From contig CAWAQG010000008.1 of assembly GCA_963784135.1 (NCBI GenBank), positions 414,164-478,163 of the forward strand: a DNA stretch of 64,000 nt, in the 5' to 3' direction. The stretch is from JADFXI01 sp963784135 (GTDB lineage Bacteria; Nitrospirota; Thermodesulfovibrionia; Thermodesulfovibrionales; Dissulfurispiraceae). The notes under the pieces were generated by a model. It had not been told where the DNA came from. It did not search any database and worked only from the letters and a program-made list of their open reading frames with translations. The first letter of the stretch is position 1; every line of letters starts with the position of its first letter. Made by a program: the position numbers and the translations under genes. Below are positions 8,701 to 16,644 of this stretch, one piece after another.

Positions 8701-9610
8701 AGACTATCGGGGCTCAGCAACCATCCTTTCTCTTCTCATCTCCGCGGTGGTCATTACCGTGGGGATTGGGTTCAACTGGCTGGTAAAGGAGCACCTCAAG
8801 GCAGCGGAGGGGTTGAAGCTCAAGGCGGAGGCCATTGTCAAAGCCCAATCCGCGTACAATACTCTACTGTACGCGCTTCTCTCCGGAAAGACAATGTCCC
8901 AGGAACTCGTTTTTACCACAGGGACGGGACTTTGGGGCATAAAGAGCATGCCGCTTAATAATACCGGGGTCGCGGTAAATGATGATGTCGAGATAAGGAT
9001 GCAGGATGCCAACGGCCTGATCTCTCTCACCACACCCGATATAGAGGCGCTGAAGAGACTTATCAGGAACGTCCGGCCCGAAGATGACAGGTCAGCGGTG
9101 ATTGCCGACAGCTTTCTCGTCTGGACTCAAAACAGCCAGATGTTTCGTATGAACGGGGCCGGAGACGCATATTACCGCGTGGAGGGCAAGCCGTATGGCC
9201 CCCGGCATTATCCGTTGCAATATAAGAAGGAATTTTCTTTTATCCGGGGCATGGATGATGCTCTGTACCGGAAGATATCCCCATTTCTTACCGTGCTACC
9301 TTCCTCGGGCTTCAATCCTAATACCGCATCTGACGAGGTCCTGCTGGCGTATCTCAATATAAAAAGTGATGCCCTCCAAAAGCTGAGGGCATACATGGTC
9401 AACAAGCCGGTAACATCGAACGCCGAGCTTCTCACGGTTGTGGGCAGGACTCTTCCCGGGGAGTGGGGAGATAACTTCGTCCCTTCGAGGGCCTTCGAGA
9501 TCACGGTAAATGTGGGCAAACCGCGTACCGTCTATTCGATCAGGGCCGGGATAAGCACGGTGCCCGGATTTAATTTGCCGTACAGCACATTTTATTGGGA
9601 GCAAGGATAA
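8687..9610 (+). CDS. gspK: Type II secretion minor pseudopilin GspK
   Basis: A 307-residue protein, about twice the size of the other pseudopilins, as expected of GspK. The N-terminus RGSATILSLLISAVVITVGI is a GspK-like membrane helix without the usual Phe +1 and Glu +5 pattern. GspK is known to lack Glu +5. Motifs include QDANGLISL and a helical hairpin segment beginning FNPNTASDEVL, where GspK family members have a conserved N-x-N-T-A. It caps the pseudopilus tip with GspI and GspJ. The start ATG 8687 overlaps the gspJ stop. Confidence 0.85.
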   Translation: MKCHRDYRGSATILSLLISAVVITVGIGFNWLVKEHLKAAEGLKLKAEAIVKAQSAYNTLLYALLSGKTMSQELVFTTGTGLWGIKSMPLNNTGVAVNDDVEIRMQDANGLISLTTPDIEALKRLIRNVRPEDDRSAVIADSFLVWTQNSQMFRMNGAGDAYYRVEGKPYGPRHYPLQYKKEFSFIRGMDDALYRKISPFLTVLPSSGFNPNTASDEVLLAYLNIKSDALQKLRAYMVNKPVTSNAELLTVVGRTLPGEWGDNFVPSRAFEITVNVGKPRTVYSIRAGISTVPGFNLPYSTFYWEQG

Positions 9611-9616
9611 AAGACA

Positions 9617-9630
9617 GGCGATAGGCAAAT
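9617..9630. repeat. Two heptamer repeat units before gspL
   Basis: GGCGATA then GGCAAAT, running directly into the gspL start codon (ATG at 9629). No independent ribosome-binding site is visible, so the repeat occupies the initiation region. Confidence 0.8.
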
Positions 9631-10786
9631 GTTAGTGGGCTATTGGCATAAGGAAGGACTCGAAATCTATCGGCTCGCCGAAGGCAAGGTCGCAAAAATT
9701 GCATCGGGCGGGACCGATACGCTCAAACCTGTTAAAGCAATGGGCAAGAAGGTCTTGATTGTCGGAAGGGACCTTATCCTTCACAGCCGCAAAAAATTCC
9801 CCCCTGCATCGGAAGCCGATATAAAAAAAGCGGTGGAACTGGAGATAGGGGACCTTTTCCCTCTGCAGAGTCCCGGCCACTCCATGAATATTTTCGAGAG
9901 GAACGAAGCTTACACGGCCGTTGACATTTGGGCCTGGGACGCCGCTCCCGTGGAAGCCGTGATGAAGGTTTTCCCTTTCACCCATGTCCTCCCCGAAGAC
10001 AGCGCCTTTGTTTCGGATGAACCTGAGATCAGCGTCCTGGCCGGCAAGGAAGAGTCGTGCCTGCTGGCCCATGGCAGGGCCGGCTTTCTTGGGAAGTCCA
10101 TTTTCAGGGGCAGCGTTGACGACGCCAGAATCCGGATGTTCCTCAAGGGCCTTGGCAGGTATGCAGACGGAATAAAGAAGATGAATATATACGGCAGCGC
10201 GTCTATCCAGTCTTTCGGACAAATCCCATTCCCCGTTGTACGCAAGGAGACGAAGGAGTGGCCGCCCTGTATTGAATATATCGCCAGAGTGGATATTCGT
10301 CAGTTCAGGGTCGGGGCAGGGCAGGCTGTGGAGGCTTACGCGGACATCGTGATGCGCGCTATTATTTATCTCCTTCTCGCCTATGGGATTTCTCTTTTCA
10401 TTACGGGGAATAACTATGATGCGGCGAGCAGTGAAGTGAAGGCAAAAAGCAGCAAGCTTGCCGCGAGCATGACAGCGGCTTCATCGGCCCCGAGAAACGC
10501 AGATAACTCTGAAGCCATGGGCGAGTTAAAGGAGAGATTGAAGGCAGTGCCGGCCCCTTTGGGAGTCATGGATTTCCTTGCGAAGCATCTGCCCGGTCAT
10601 AGCAGCGTTATAAGAATGATTCTGAATGAGAACTCCCTGGAACTCGCGCTCAATTCAAAGGAGCCGCTCAAGGTGCTTGAGGACCTGAACAGCGCCGAAG
10701 AAGTAAAATCGGTGAAGCTGAAAGGCGCGCCTTCAAAGGACCCGAAAGGTGTTTACACACTCAGCCTCGTGGTGGAATTAAGATGA
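9629..10786 (+). CDS. gspL: Type II secretion inner-membrane protein GspL-like
   Basis: A 385-residue protein with a long cytoplasmic actin-like N-terminal region (about 1-235) that would contact GspE. A single transmembrane helix follows (AIIYLLLAYGISLFIT, about 242-260), then a periplasmic ferredoxin-like domain of about 120 residues. This is the GspL layout, and it is followed by GspM as expected. Primary sequence conservation in this family is low, so the call rests on topology, length and context. A PilM/PilN fusion would look similar. Confidence 0.75.
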   Translation: MLVGYWHKEGLEIYRLAEGKVAKIASGGTDTLKPVKAMGKKVLIVGRDLILHSRKKFPPASEADIKKAVELEIGDLFPLQSPGHSMNIFERNEAYTAVDIWAWDAAPVEAVMKVFPFTHVLPEDSAFVSDEPEISVLAGKEESCLLAHGRAGFLGKSIFRGSVDDARIRMFLKGLGRYADGIKKMNIYGSASIQSFGQIPFPVVRKETKEWPPCIEYIARVDIRQFRVGAGQAVEAYADIVMRAIIYLLLAYGISLFITGNNYDAASSEVKAKSSKLAASMTAASSAPRNADNSEAMGELKERLKAVPAPLGVMDFLAKHLPGHSSVIRMILNENSLELALNSKEPLKVLEDLNSAEEVKSVKLKGAPSKDPKGVYTLSLVVELR

Positions 10787-10793
10787 AAAGGCA

Positions 10794-10828
10794 GGCAATA
10801 GGCAATGGGCAATAGGCGATAGGTGAAT
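10794..10828. repeat. Heptamer repeat array at the gspL/gspM junction
   Basis: Five units: GGCAATA, GGCAATG, GGCAATA, GGCGATA, GGTGAAT. They fill most of the 40-bp gap and run into the gspM ATG at 10827. Confidence 0.95.
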
Positions 10829-11363
10829 GAAGAGAGAAAAACTTAAAATATTCGGCTTCTATGCGCTGGCGGCGCTGCTGCTCCTGCGCCTGGTGATCGT
10901 CCCTTATCAGAACACGATAAAGGAGAAGAAGGCCCTGCTCAGGGAGTACGAGGACACGTACAGGATGAGGGCCGCATCCTTCGAGCGGTTCAGGCAGGAG
11001 GCGACGAGGAATATCAAAACAACAGGGGCTGAAGATCCTCTTCTGCAATCAGTATTCGGCAAGGATATTCCGGTTATTTCCATACAGTCGGAAATAGTTA
11101 AAGACATTACAGACTTCGCGGAGAAAAATGAGATAACCATAGTGAGTTTTGAATTCCCTGATCCCATCCCCTTCAAGGGGACAAGCGAAGTTCCGGTCAC
11201 CCTCCGCATGAAGGGAGAGCAGAAAGGGCTCGTGGCTTTGCTCAGGAATATGGAAAAGTGGCATAAGCGGCTTGTTGTCAAAAGGTTTGAGGAAGCGAAG
11301 GAAGGGCCGGCGGTCTTTTGCATGATGACTGTCAGCGCATACAAAATAGGCAATGGGCAATAA
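10827..11363 (+). CDS. gspM: Type II secretion inner-membrane protein GspM-like (PilO fold)
   Basis: A 178-residue protein with a short cytoplasmic N-terminus, one transmembrane helix (FGFYALAALLLLRLVIV, about 9-25), a coiled segment (about 28-60) and a small alpha/beta periplasmic domain. This is the GspM/PilO layout. GspM partners GspL in the inner-membrane platform. The last residues KIGNGQ and the stop codon are made by a heptamer repeat that also supplies the start of the next gene. Confidence 0.75.
   Translation: MKREKLKIFGFYALAALLLLRLVIVPYQNTIKEKKALLREYEDTYRMRAASFERFRQEATRNIKTTGAEDPLLQSVFGKDIPVISIQSEIVKDITDFAEKNEITIVSFEFPDPIPFKGTSEVPVTLRMKGEQKGLVALLRNMEKWHKRLVVKRFEEAKEGPAVFCMMTVSAYKIGNGQ
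11349..11362. repeat. Heptamer repeat forming both the gspM stop and the gspC start
   Basis: GGCAATG GGCAATA followed by A. In the gspM frame it encodes the C-terminus and ends in TAA (11361-11363). In another frame its first unit provides ATG 11353 of the next gene. A reverse-oriented array at 11429-11456 could pair with it. Confidence 0.9.
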
Positions 11364-11964
11364 AGACCAAATACAGAAGGTTAAAAGTGGAGAAAACAGA
11401 AAGAGAAATCTTTTCTTTTCCTTTAGCCCATTGCCTATAGCCCATCGCCTATTGCCTGTTTTTAGAAAATATCCGGTCGACGCGGGGCTTATCGCTTTTT
11501 TCCTTTTGTGCGCCTTGTTGTTTGCGGAACGTCCGAAGATGGATTACTCAATTCCCGCTTCCGCCCCCTTTAGTAAAGGGGGGGCGGGGGGATTTGACAG
11601 GAAGGCAGTTGTGCCGGCGAAGGGCGAATCAGGCCGGTCCGCAAAGACAGAGCCTTCTCCAAGCGGAGTTTACAGATACCTTGCTGAACGCAATATCTTC
11701 GATCCTGACGGCAATTATGAAAAGCCTAAAGAGTTGAAGATTATTCCTGAAAACCCGTATAATCTCATTGCCGTACTTCAGGGCAAGGAAAACAGGGCGA
11801 TATTCAGGGAATACACCGGCTCTGAGCTGTCCTTTAAAGTAGGCGATAAAATGATCGACGGCGCGATAGTGACGCATATTGACAGGTTGAGCGTTACGGT
11901 CAAAAAAGGGAAAGAAAAAAAGGAGTACAGGATTTTTGATGTTAAACCACAGAAGAAAAAATAA
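11353..11964 (+). CDS. gspC: Type II secretion GspC-like (PilP-like) periplasmic connector
   Basis: A 203-residue bitopic protein. The first ~35 residues are poor in family signal and include SPLPIAHRLLP, a translation of reverse heptamer repeats. The transmembrane helix VDAGLIAFFLLCALLFA follows (about 41-57). A low-complexity linker contains FSKGGAGGF, encoded by a CCCCCTTTAGTAAAGGGGG palindrome. The C-terminal part, YRYLAERNIFDP and then ENPYNLIAVLQGKENRA, resembles the homology region of GspC/PilP that docks on the secretin. Its place just before gspD supports this. The true start is uncertain because all upstream starts are in repeat sequence. Confidence 0.7.
   Translation: MGNKDQIQKVKSGENRKRNLFFSFSPLPIAHRLLPVFRKYPVDAGLIAFFLLCALLFAERPKMDYSIPASAPFSKGGAGGFDRKAVVPAKGESGRSAKTEPSPSGVYRYLAERNIFDPDGNYEKPKELKIIPENPYNLIAVLQGKENRAIFREYTGSELSFKVGDKMIDGAIVTHIDRLSVTVKKGKEKKEYRIFDVKPQKKK
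11429..11456. repeat. Reverse heptamer array inside gspC
   Basis: CATTGCC, TATAGCC, CATCGCC, TATTGCC: four units on the opposite strand to the other arrays of this operon, translated within the GspC N-terminus. They are complementary to the forward array at 11349-11362. Confidence 0.9.
11562..11591. repeat. G/C-run palindrome inside gspC linker
   Basis: CGCCCCCTTTAGT then AAAGGGGGGGCG, an imperfect palindrome of a kind common as dispersed intergenic repeats in bacteria. Here it is read through as PFSKGGAGG in the linker after the GspC membrane helix, where an insertion would be tolerated. Confidence 0.6.
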
Positions 11965-14149
11965 CCATACGTTTGTGGTTAAATTAATAGTAATCATAAT
12001 GGTGCTTGGTGCTTTCTTTGGCTGCGCCACGACCAAAGGGGCCAACGCTCCGACCGCTGCCGAGAATGCGGCGGCGCCGGCGGTTGCAGCACAAACGCAG
12101 CAAGAGCCCCAGGAGATGAAGGCCGAGCCGGAGGAGACAAAAAAGCAGGTAAAAAGAGTACAGGAGCTTTCACTCCCGGATTTTGTCAAACCCCGTGAGG
12201 CAAAACCTCTGCCTCCGAGGATAGAACAGGCGCCTATCGACGTCAAGAAGATTTCCCATGTGGAAGGCAACGTCGTACTCAATGCAGAGACTATGCCTCT
12301 CTCGGACTTCATCATCTACGCCCTCGGCGATACGCTGAAGGTGACCTTCTTTATTGACGAAGAGGTAAAGAACATGAAGGGGCCCATCACCCTTCGCATG
12401 ACCCAGGAGATGCCTGCAGACAAAGTCCTTGACATTGTCATCGGTTTTCTCGAAAAGCACGATCTGGTGGTGGAAGAACGGGGAGGCGCCCTTTATATAA
12501 CGAAGGCGAAACCGCCGGTCTCGAAGCCGCCCATTGACGTCAGGATCGGCCGCAATGTGCCGGACAGCCCTGCCGAGATACTCCAGGTGATCCCCCTGAA
12601 GTATGTAAAGTTCCCGGACATTGAATATATTATAAGGGTAGTTTACAAGAATAATGTCAGCGTCTGGCAGAATTTCAAGGACAACGCCCTTCTTGTTTCC
12701 GGGCCGGCCTCAGCGGTCAAAGAGGTGGCCGATATCGTCGACATCTTTGACATTCCGTATATTACCAATAAAAAAATATTGATGCTCAAGCTGGTCTACT
12801 GGCAACCGGATGAGTTCGTCAAACAAATGACCTCCATACTCCAGGGAGTTAATATCCCTGTTGCCTCATCGGTAAAAGAGCCGGGCCTCGTTTTCATGCC
12901 CATCAGGTTTTTGAATTCGGTCCTGCTTATCGCGCCGGATGAGGAGTCTATGAAGTATGCGGTCGATTGGTACAAGAAGCTCGATACCGATGAATCCGCA
13001 GGTTCCAATGAGAAGGCCTTCACCTATATCCCAAAGTTCTCCAAGGCTTCGGACCTCGTTGATGCGCTCAGCCGCCTTTACATGGGGATTGCGCCCTCGG
13101 CGCCAGGCCTGCCTGCCGCGCCGACCGCCCCGACCGGCACCGCTTTTCAGTCGGCTCCCGCGTCTAATGCTATGTCTACTGCTATGCCTGTGACCCGGCC
13201 AGGTATGCAGGGAGGTCAGCCGCAGGCGCAGGCTTCTTTTGCATCTGCAAGCGGCCTGAAAGTCGCCGCCGACGACAAGACGAACATAATTCTTATTCGC
13301 GCCGTGCCCGCGGAATACCGCAACCTTCTCAATTACCTCGAAAAACTCGATGTGCTCCCCAAGCAGGTGCTCATCGAAGCCACCATTGCCGAGCTGACAC
13401 TGACAGATGATCTCAACTACGGCCTCGAATGGTATATTAAAAATAATGTGAAAACCAATCCGACAGGAAACGGCACTGAAACAATAAGTACATTGGGCAA
13501 TTTCGGCGTCGGCACAGGCAGCCAGGGCCTTGCCTATCAATTCCTCGCAAACTCTAACAATGTCCAGGTCATGATGAATGCCTTTGCGCAGCAGAACAAG
13601 GTCAATGTCATCTCGACTCCGAGGCTCATGGTGCTTGACAATGAGGACTCTTCAATACAGGTCGGCACGGACGTTCCACTTGTATCGGGGGCGACGACAT
13701 CTTCCTCTCCGTCCACAGAGGTAACCGTATCTACGCAAGCTGTGCAGTACAGGAGCACGGGTCTCATCGTGCATGTGAAGCCGACGATAAATACCGAAGG
13801 CGTCCTGAGCCTGAGCATTTCCGTCGAGGACAGCGAGGCCGGGATCAATAATTTGTCAAGCGTAAGTTCGCCTATTATTACAACAAGGAGCCTTCAAACT
13901 GTTGTAATTGCGAGCAGCGGCCAGACCATTGTCCTCGGCGGCCTCATGTCCGAAAACGTAACTACAACAGAAACAAAGGTGCCGCTTCTCGGAGACATCC
14001 CGCTTCTGGGGAACTTGTTCAAGAATACTTCAAAGGGAAAGACCAAGGACGAACTGATTATTTTATTGACCCCCACGATACTCAGCACCACCGATGACGC
14101 CGCGCGAGTCACGAACGATATCAAACAGCAGATACGGCTGATCAAATAA
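11939..14149 (+). CDS. gspD: Type II secretion outer-membrane secretin GspD
   Basis: A 736-residue secretin. A lipoprotein-like signal ends LGAFFGC (Cys29), so it may be lipidated and self-piloting. An Ala/Glu/Pro-rich spacer follows, then N0-N3 ring domains (about 95-440). A disordered, repeat-like insert of Ala, Pro and Gly lies near 385-435. The C-terminal secretin barrel carries the signature VPLLGDIPLLGNLFKN and ends LIILLTPTIL. ATG 11939 overlaps gspC by 26 bp. It closes the operon, and a C11 homopolymer and an IS element follow. Confidence 0.95.
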   Translation: MLNHRRKNNHTFVVKLIVIIMVLGAFFGCATTKGANAPTAAENAAAPAVAAQTQQEPQEMKAEPEETKKQVKRVQELSLPDFVKPREAKPLPPRIEQAPIDVKKISHVEGNVVLNAETMPLSDFIIYALGDTLKVTFFIDEEVKNMKGPITLRMTQEMPADKVLDIVIGFLEKHDLVVEERGGALYITKAKPPVSKPPIDVRIGRNVPDSPAEILQVIPLKYVKFPDIEYIIRVVYKNNVSVWQNFKDNALLVSGPASAVKEVADIVDIFDIPYITNKKILMLKLVYWQPDEFVKQMTSILQGVNIPVASSVKEPGLVFMPIRFLNSVLLIAPDEESMKYAVDWYKKLDTDESAGSNEKAFTYIPKFSKASDLVDALSRLYMGIAPSAPGLPAAPTAPTGTAFQSAPASNAMSTAMPVTRPGMQGGQPQAQASFASASGLKVAADDKTNIILIRAVPAEYRNLLNYLEKLDVLPKQVLIEATIAELTLTDDLNYGLEWYIKNNVKTNPTGNGTETISTLGNFGVGTGSQGLAYQFLANSNNVQVMMNAFAQQNKVNVISTPRLMVLDNEDSSIQVGTDVPLVSGATTSSSPSTEVTVSTQAVQYRSTGLIVHVKPTINTEGVLSLSISVEDSEAGINNLSSVSSPIITTRSLQTVVIASSGQTIVLGGLMSENVTTTETKVPLLGDIPLLGNLFKNTSKGKTKDELIILLTPTILSTTDDAARVTNDIKQQIRLIK

Positions 14150-14159
14150 TATAAAGACA

Positions 14160-14173
14160 GGCAATAGGCGACC
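14160..14173. repeat. Heptamer repeat units after gspD
   Basis: GGCAATA GGCGACC immediately downstream of the gspD stop, followed by a run of eleven C (14177-14187). Noncoding. Confidence 0.75.
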
Positions 14174-14207
14174 GCACCCCCCCCCCCACCCAGTTTCCGG
14201 GGGGCCC

Positions 14208-14233
14208 GTCATTCCCGCGCAGGCGGGAATCCA
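14208..14233. repeat. Palindromic intergenic repeat (GTCATTCCCGC...GCGGGAATCCA)
   Basis: Arms ATTCCCGC and GCGGGAAT around a short centre. It is one of a family also found at 14365, 19591 and 42682, and interrupted by the IS at 14273/15973. Confidence 0.9.
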
Positions 14234-14364
14234 TTTCTTTCTAATATAAACTTGCAGATAATGTGAGCAAATTGGATTCCCGCCTTCCAGACTGTGTCAC
14301 AATTAAATATTGCCACTGAATTTATAAAGCCTTTGATATTGCACAGTCCATTCCAATTAATTTC

Positions 14365-14395
14365 GTCATTCCCGCAGGTAGTAAGCGGGAATCCA
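14365..14395. repeat. Palindromic intergenic repeat located inside the IS element
   Basis: GTCATTCCCGC and GCGGGAATCCA arms around AGGTAGTAA. It lies between the left inverted repeat and the transposase stop, so either the IS was invaded by the repeat or it carries one. Confidence 0.85.
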
Positions 14396-14462
14396 TGTTT
14401 TATCCAAATTGGCCCTTATTTCAATTGATTCGTATGTTTGTGCCAGTATCTTTTCATCCAAA

Positions 14463-15920
14463 TCATCCCAGTGCTGCCATAATGCCGGACATCCCCAGTA
14501 TCGTTATCATTCTCGATATGTTAAAGCAGGTGGATAACAATGCCATTTCCGCATTTACCCCTTTGATCCCTCTTAACAGAAATGCTCCTACTTTTAAATT
14601 CCCTTTGATATGCCCAAACGGCAATTCTGCTTTCTCCTTCCGCTTCTTATAGATCAACTGCCCCTTGTCACTTCTATAAAGAGCTTCCAGTTCTTCTTTT
14701 ACATGCTCATCCCTTAGCCGAATTATCGCTCTCCCCCTCGTATTATTTGTGCATTTGCCATAATGCTTACACTGAAGACAATTCGATGGCCCTTTGATTC
14801 TGTATAAGTAATGCCCCTTTACCTCACTGTAATGCGAATATTTTAACGGCTTGCCTTCAGGGCATAGATACTGATTGTTTTCTTTGTCATAGAGAAATTT
14901 ATCCTTCCCAAATGGATCGTCCTCCTGAGGCTTGTGCAATGCCTGTTTCTGAGTCGGCACTATTACCTCAATTTTCTCCTCTACCGCATCCTTTAGGTTC
15001 CCAGTATTGGCATACCCGGCATCTGCACACGCTGTCTCACATTTCCTGCCAAGTACTTCATTAGCCTGTTTTACCTGCTCTGAAAACTGGTTCGTATCAT
15101 TACTTTCATTTACTACATCGCTGTTCACTATCAACCCATGCTTTTCATCTACCGCTATCTGCGCGTTATACCCAGCATGTGTGCCTTGCCTTCCCTTTAC
15201 TTTTATGCAATCCTCATCCACTGCGTTTAGCTGCGTCCTTTCTTCTTTCTTTATCTTCTCCACTATCGCTTGCACTTTCTCTTTCAATACCAACTTATCT
15301 TTTAACTCTTCCGACATGCCTATATGCGTTCCGCCTTCACTGTTATCTGCCTGCTCGCATTCTTTTAATATTTCTTCTATTTGTTTGTCTGTCCTCTCCA
15401 ATACTTTCCGGCACCTCTCCTCAGTCCATGTATGGTTAATCGATGCGTTTGCTCTAATCTTGCTTCCGTCTATGAATAGAGTGTTGCCTTCTATCAGCTT
15501 TAATTCAATGCACAGCCTCACACACTGCCTTAATACCTTTTTCAACGCAGCTATATTGTCACGCCGAAATTTTGCTATCGTCTTATGGTCAGGCTTCATT
15601 CCCCCCGTAAGCCAGATGAATGATAGATTGTGATGCAATGCCCTCTCCAGTTTCCTCGAACTCCTCCAGCCATATGAATACCCATATACCAAAATCTTTA
15701 ACATCGCCTTAGGATCATAGGCCGAATTCCCCACTTTGACCTCTTCAATCTCTATTCCCAATTGTTCTAAATTCAAGGCCTCCACAAACGCATCATATGC
15801 CCTTACAGGATCATCCTCTCCTACATAATCCTCTATCGTCGGAGGCAACAGCATTACTTGCTCCCTGTTCCCTATCCTATATGCCACTTGTCTATTTCTC
15901 CTTCTTGCTTGTGATTCCAT
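14463..15920 (-). CDS. IS1182-family DDE transposase
   Basis: A 485-residue transposase, full length for IS1182. The N-terminal DUF772-like part has DYVGEDDPVRAYDAF and YGYSYGWRSSRKLE. The catalytic DDE residues are in LFIDGSKIRAN (D), CADAGYANTGN (D) and KEKAELPFGHIK (E). A cysteine-rich segment (CLQCKHYGKC) sits before the last motif, as in other members. No frameshift is seen, so it may still be active. The coding strand is opposite to the surrounding genes. Confidence 0.95.
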   Translation of the reverse strand: MESQARRRNRQVAYRIGNREQVMLLPPTIEDYVGEDDPVRAYDAFVEALNLEQLGIEIEEVKVGNSAYDPKAMLKILVYGYSYGWRSSRKLERALHHNLSFIWLTGGMKPDHKTIAKFRRDNIAALKKVLRQCVRLCIELKLIEGNTLFIDGSKIRANASINHTWTEERCRKVLERTDKQIEEILKECEQADNSEGGTHIGMSEELKDKLVLKEKVQAIVEKIKKEERTQLNAVDEDCIKVKGRQGTHAGYNAQIAVDEKHGLIVNSDVVNESNDTNQFSEQVKQANEVLGRKCETACADAGYANTGNLKDAVEEKIEVIVPTQKQALHKPQEDDPFGKDKFLYDKENNQYLCPEGKPLKYSHYSEVKGHYLYRIKGPSNCLQCKHYGKCTNNTRGRAIIRLRDEHVKEELEALYRSDKGQLIYKKRKEKAELPFGHIKGNLKVGAFLLRGIKGVNAEMALLSTCFNISRMITILGMSGIMAALG

Positions 15921-16017
15921 ATATTATATATCGCCTTGCTAATTGTGACACAGTCTGTGCGCGGGAATGACGGACAAAGAACCCCAAGAATGGGCGAGAT
16001 CCTGTTCTCTTTGCCTA

Positions 16018-16079
16018 TTGACATAATGACATTTTACGTAAAATGACATATTGACGAATAGGCAAAAGTTGTTTATACT
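16018..16079 (+). promoter_or_regulatory. Promoter and putative operator of the AbrB/RelE-type toxin-antitoxin operon
   Basis: TTGACG (16051-16056) and TATACT (16074-16079) are 17 bp apart and lie just before the ribosome site AAGGAG (16087-16092). Upstream is a perfect 16-bp palindrome CATTTTACGTAAAATG (16030-16045), flanked by TTGACAT/TATTGAC-type repeats. It is a plausible binding site for antitoxin autorepression. Confidence 0.65.
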
Positions 16080-16097
16080 AAAAATAAAGGAGTAAAC

Positions 16098-16361
16098 ATG
16101 TTGGTTATAATTGATAAACGGGGAAGTGTAAATCTTCCCTCGACAATCAGAAAGGACATGGGCCTCGATATAGGAACGCGGATGGATCTTGAGGTCCTTG
16201 AGGGCGGCGCTATTGTGTTAACGCCTGTCGCTATTTATCCTACTGTTAAGCTGAGCGAAAAAGGTCTCAAAAAACTCTCAGATGCTCGCAAGAGCGGTAC
16301 AGTGAAGATGCCGGCGCAGTTGGCCGGGCAGATAAACAATGCCCGAACTGACGCCGACTAA
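16098..16361 (+). CDS. Antitoxin with SpoVT/AbrB (MazE-like) DNA-binding domain
   Basis: An 87-residue protein. The first ~47 residues are a swapped-hairpin AbrB-type domain (RGSVNLPSTIRKDMGLDIGT, then LEVLEGGAIVLTP). The C-terminal tail would wrap the toxin. The stop overlaps the next gene by 23 bp, the usual coupling in type II toxin-antitoxin pairs. An upstream palindrome suggests autoregulation. It lies 140 bp from the IS element. Confidence 0.85.
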   Translation: MLVIIDKRGSVNLPSTIRKDMGLDIGTRMDLEVLEGGAIVLTPVAIYPTVKLSEKGLKKLSDARKSGTVKMPAQLAGQINNARTDAD

Positions 16362-16644
16362 GCTCTTTCTCAAGGACATTGATGCTTTTGCATCAAACCG
16401 GGCCCTCAAAGAAAAGATAGTCAAAGCTTTGGCCTTGCTTCAGGGAAACCCGTTTCACCCCGGGCTGCACCTCGAGAGGATTATCAACGATCCAACCGCC
16501 TGGTCGGTTCGGGCAGATAAACGCTATCGGATATCCATTGATCCCAAGGCGTATAATGACCCCGGCGGTACGCCGGATTGGGATAAAGGTATTATCCTGC
16601 TTCGAATTCTCGATCATGACGACCTGTACAAGAACCCACGATAA
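16339..16644 (+). CDS. RelE/ParE-superfamily toxin, probable mRNA interferase
   Basis: A 101-residue small basic protein with the RelE/ParE pattern: an N-terminal helix pair (KLFLKDIDAFASNRALKEKI), then beta strands with WSVRADKRYRISI and a C-terminal IILLRILDHDDLY. It overlaps the AbrB-type antitoxin, the standard layout for such a pair. Ribosome-dependent mRNA cleavage is known for RelE members, but gyrase poisoning (ParE) cannot be excluded from sequence. Confidence 0.8.
   Translation: MPELTPTKLFLKDIDAFASNRALKEKIVKALALLQGNPFHPGLHLERIINDPTAWSVRADKRYRISIDPKAYNDPGGTPDWDKGIILLRILDHDDLYKNPR

Larger units (their letters stand above)
14289..15956. mobile_element. IS1182-family insertion sequence, 1668 bp, apparently intact
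   Basis: Bounded by perfect 16-bp terminal inverted repeats, AGACTGTGTCACAATT at 14289-14304 and its reverse complement at 15941-15956. It holds one full-length transposase on the minus strand. Flanking bases GGATTCCCGCC (left, ending 14284) and GCGGGAATGACGG (right, ending 15973) are the two arms of the host palindromic repeat, so the element landed in its centre. No obvious direct target duplication is seen. The 158-bp space between the left inverted repeat and the transposase stop contains another complete copy of the same host repeat. Confidence 0.9.

Noticed and set aside
7171..11360. Antisense frames starting MPIAYCPLPIA
   Set aside because: They begin in the heptamer repeats read backwards and run opposite to well-supported secretion genes.
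14177..14187. C11 homopolymer as a phase-variation switch
   Set aside because: It lies after the gspD stop, outside any reading frame or evident promoter, so a switch role is not supported.
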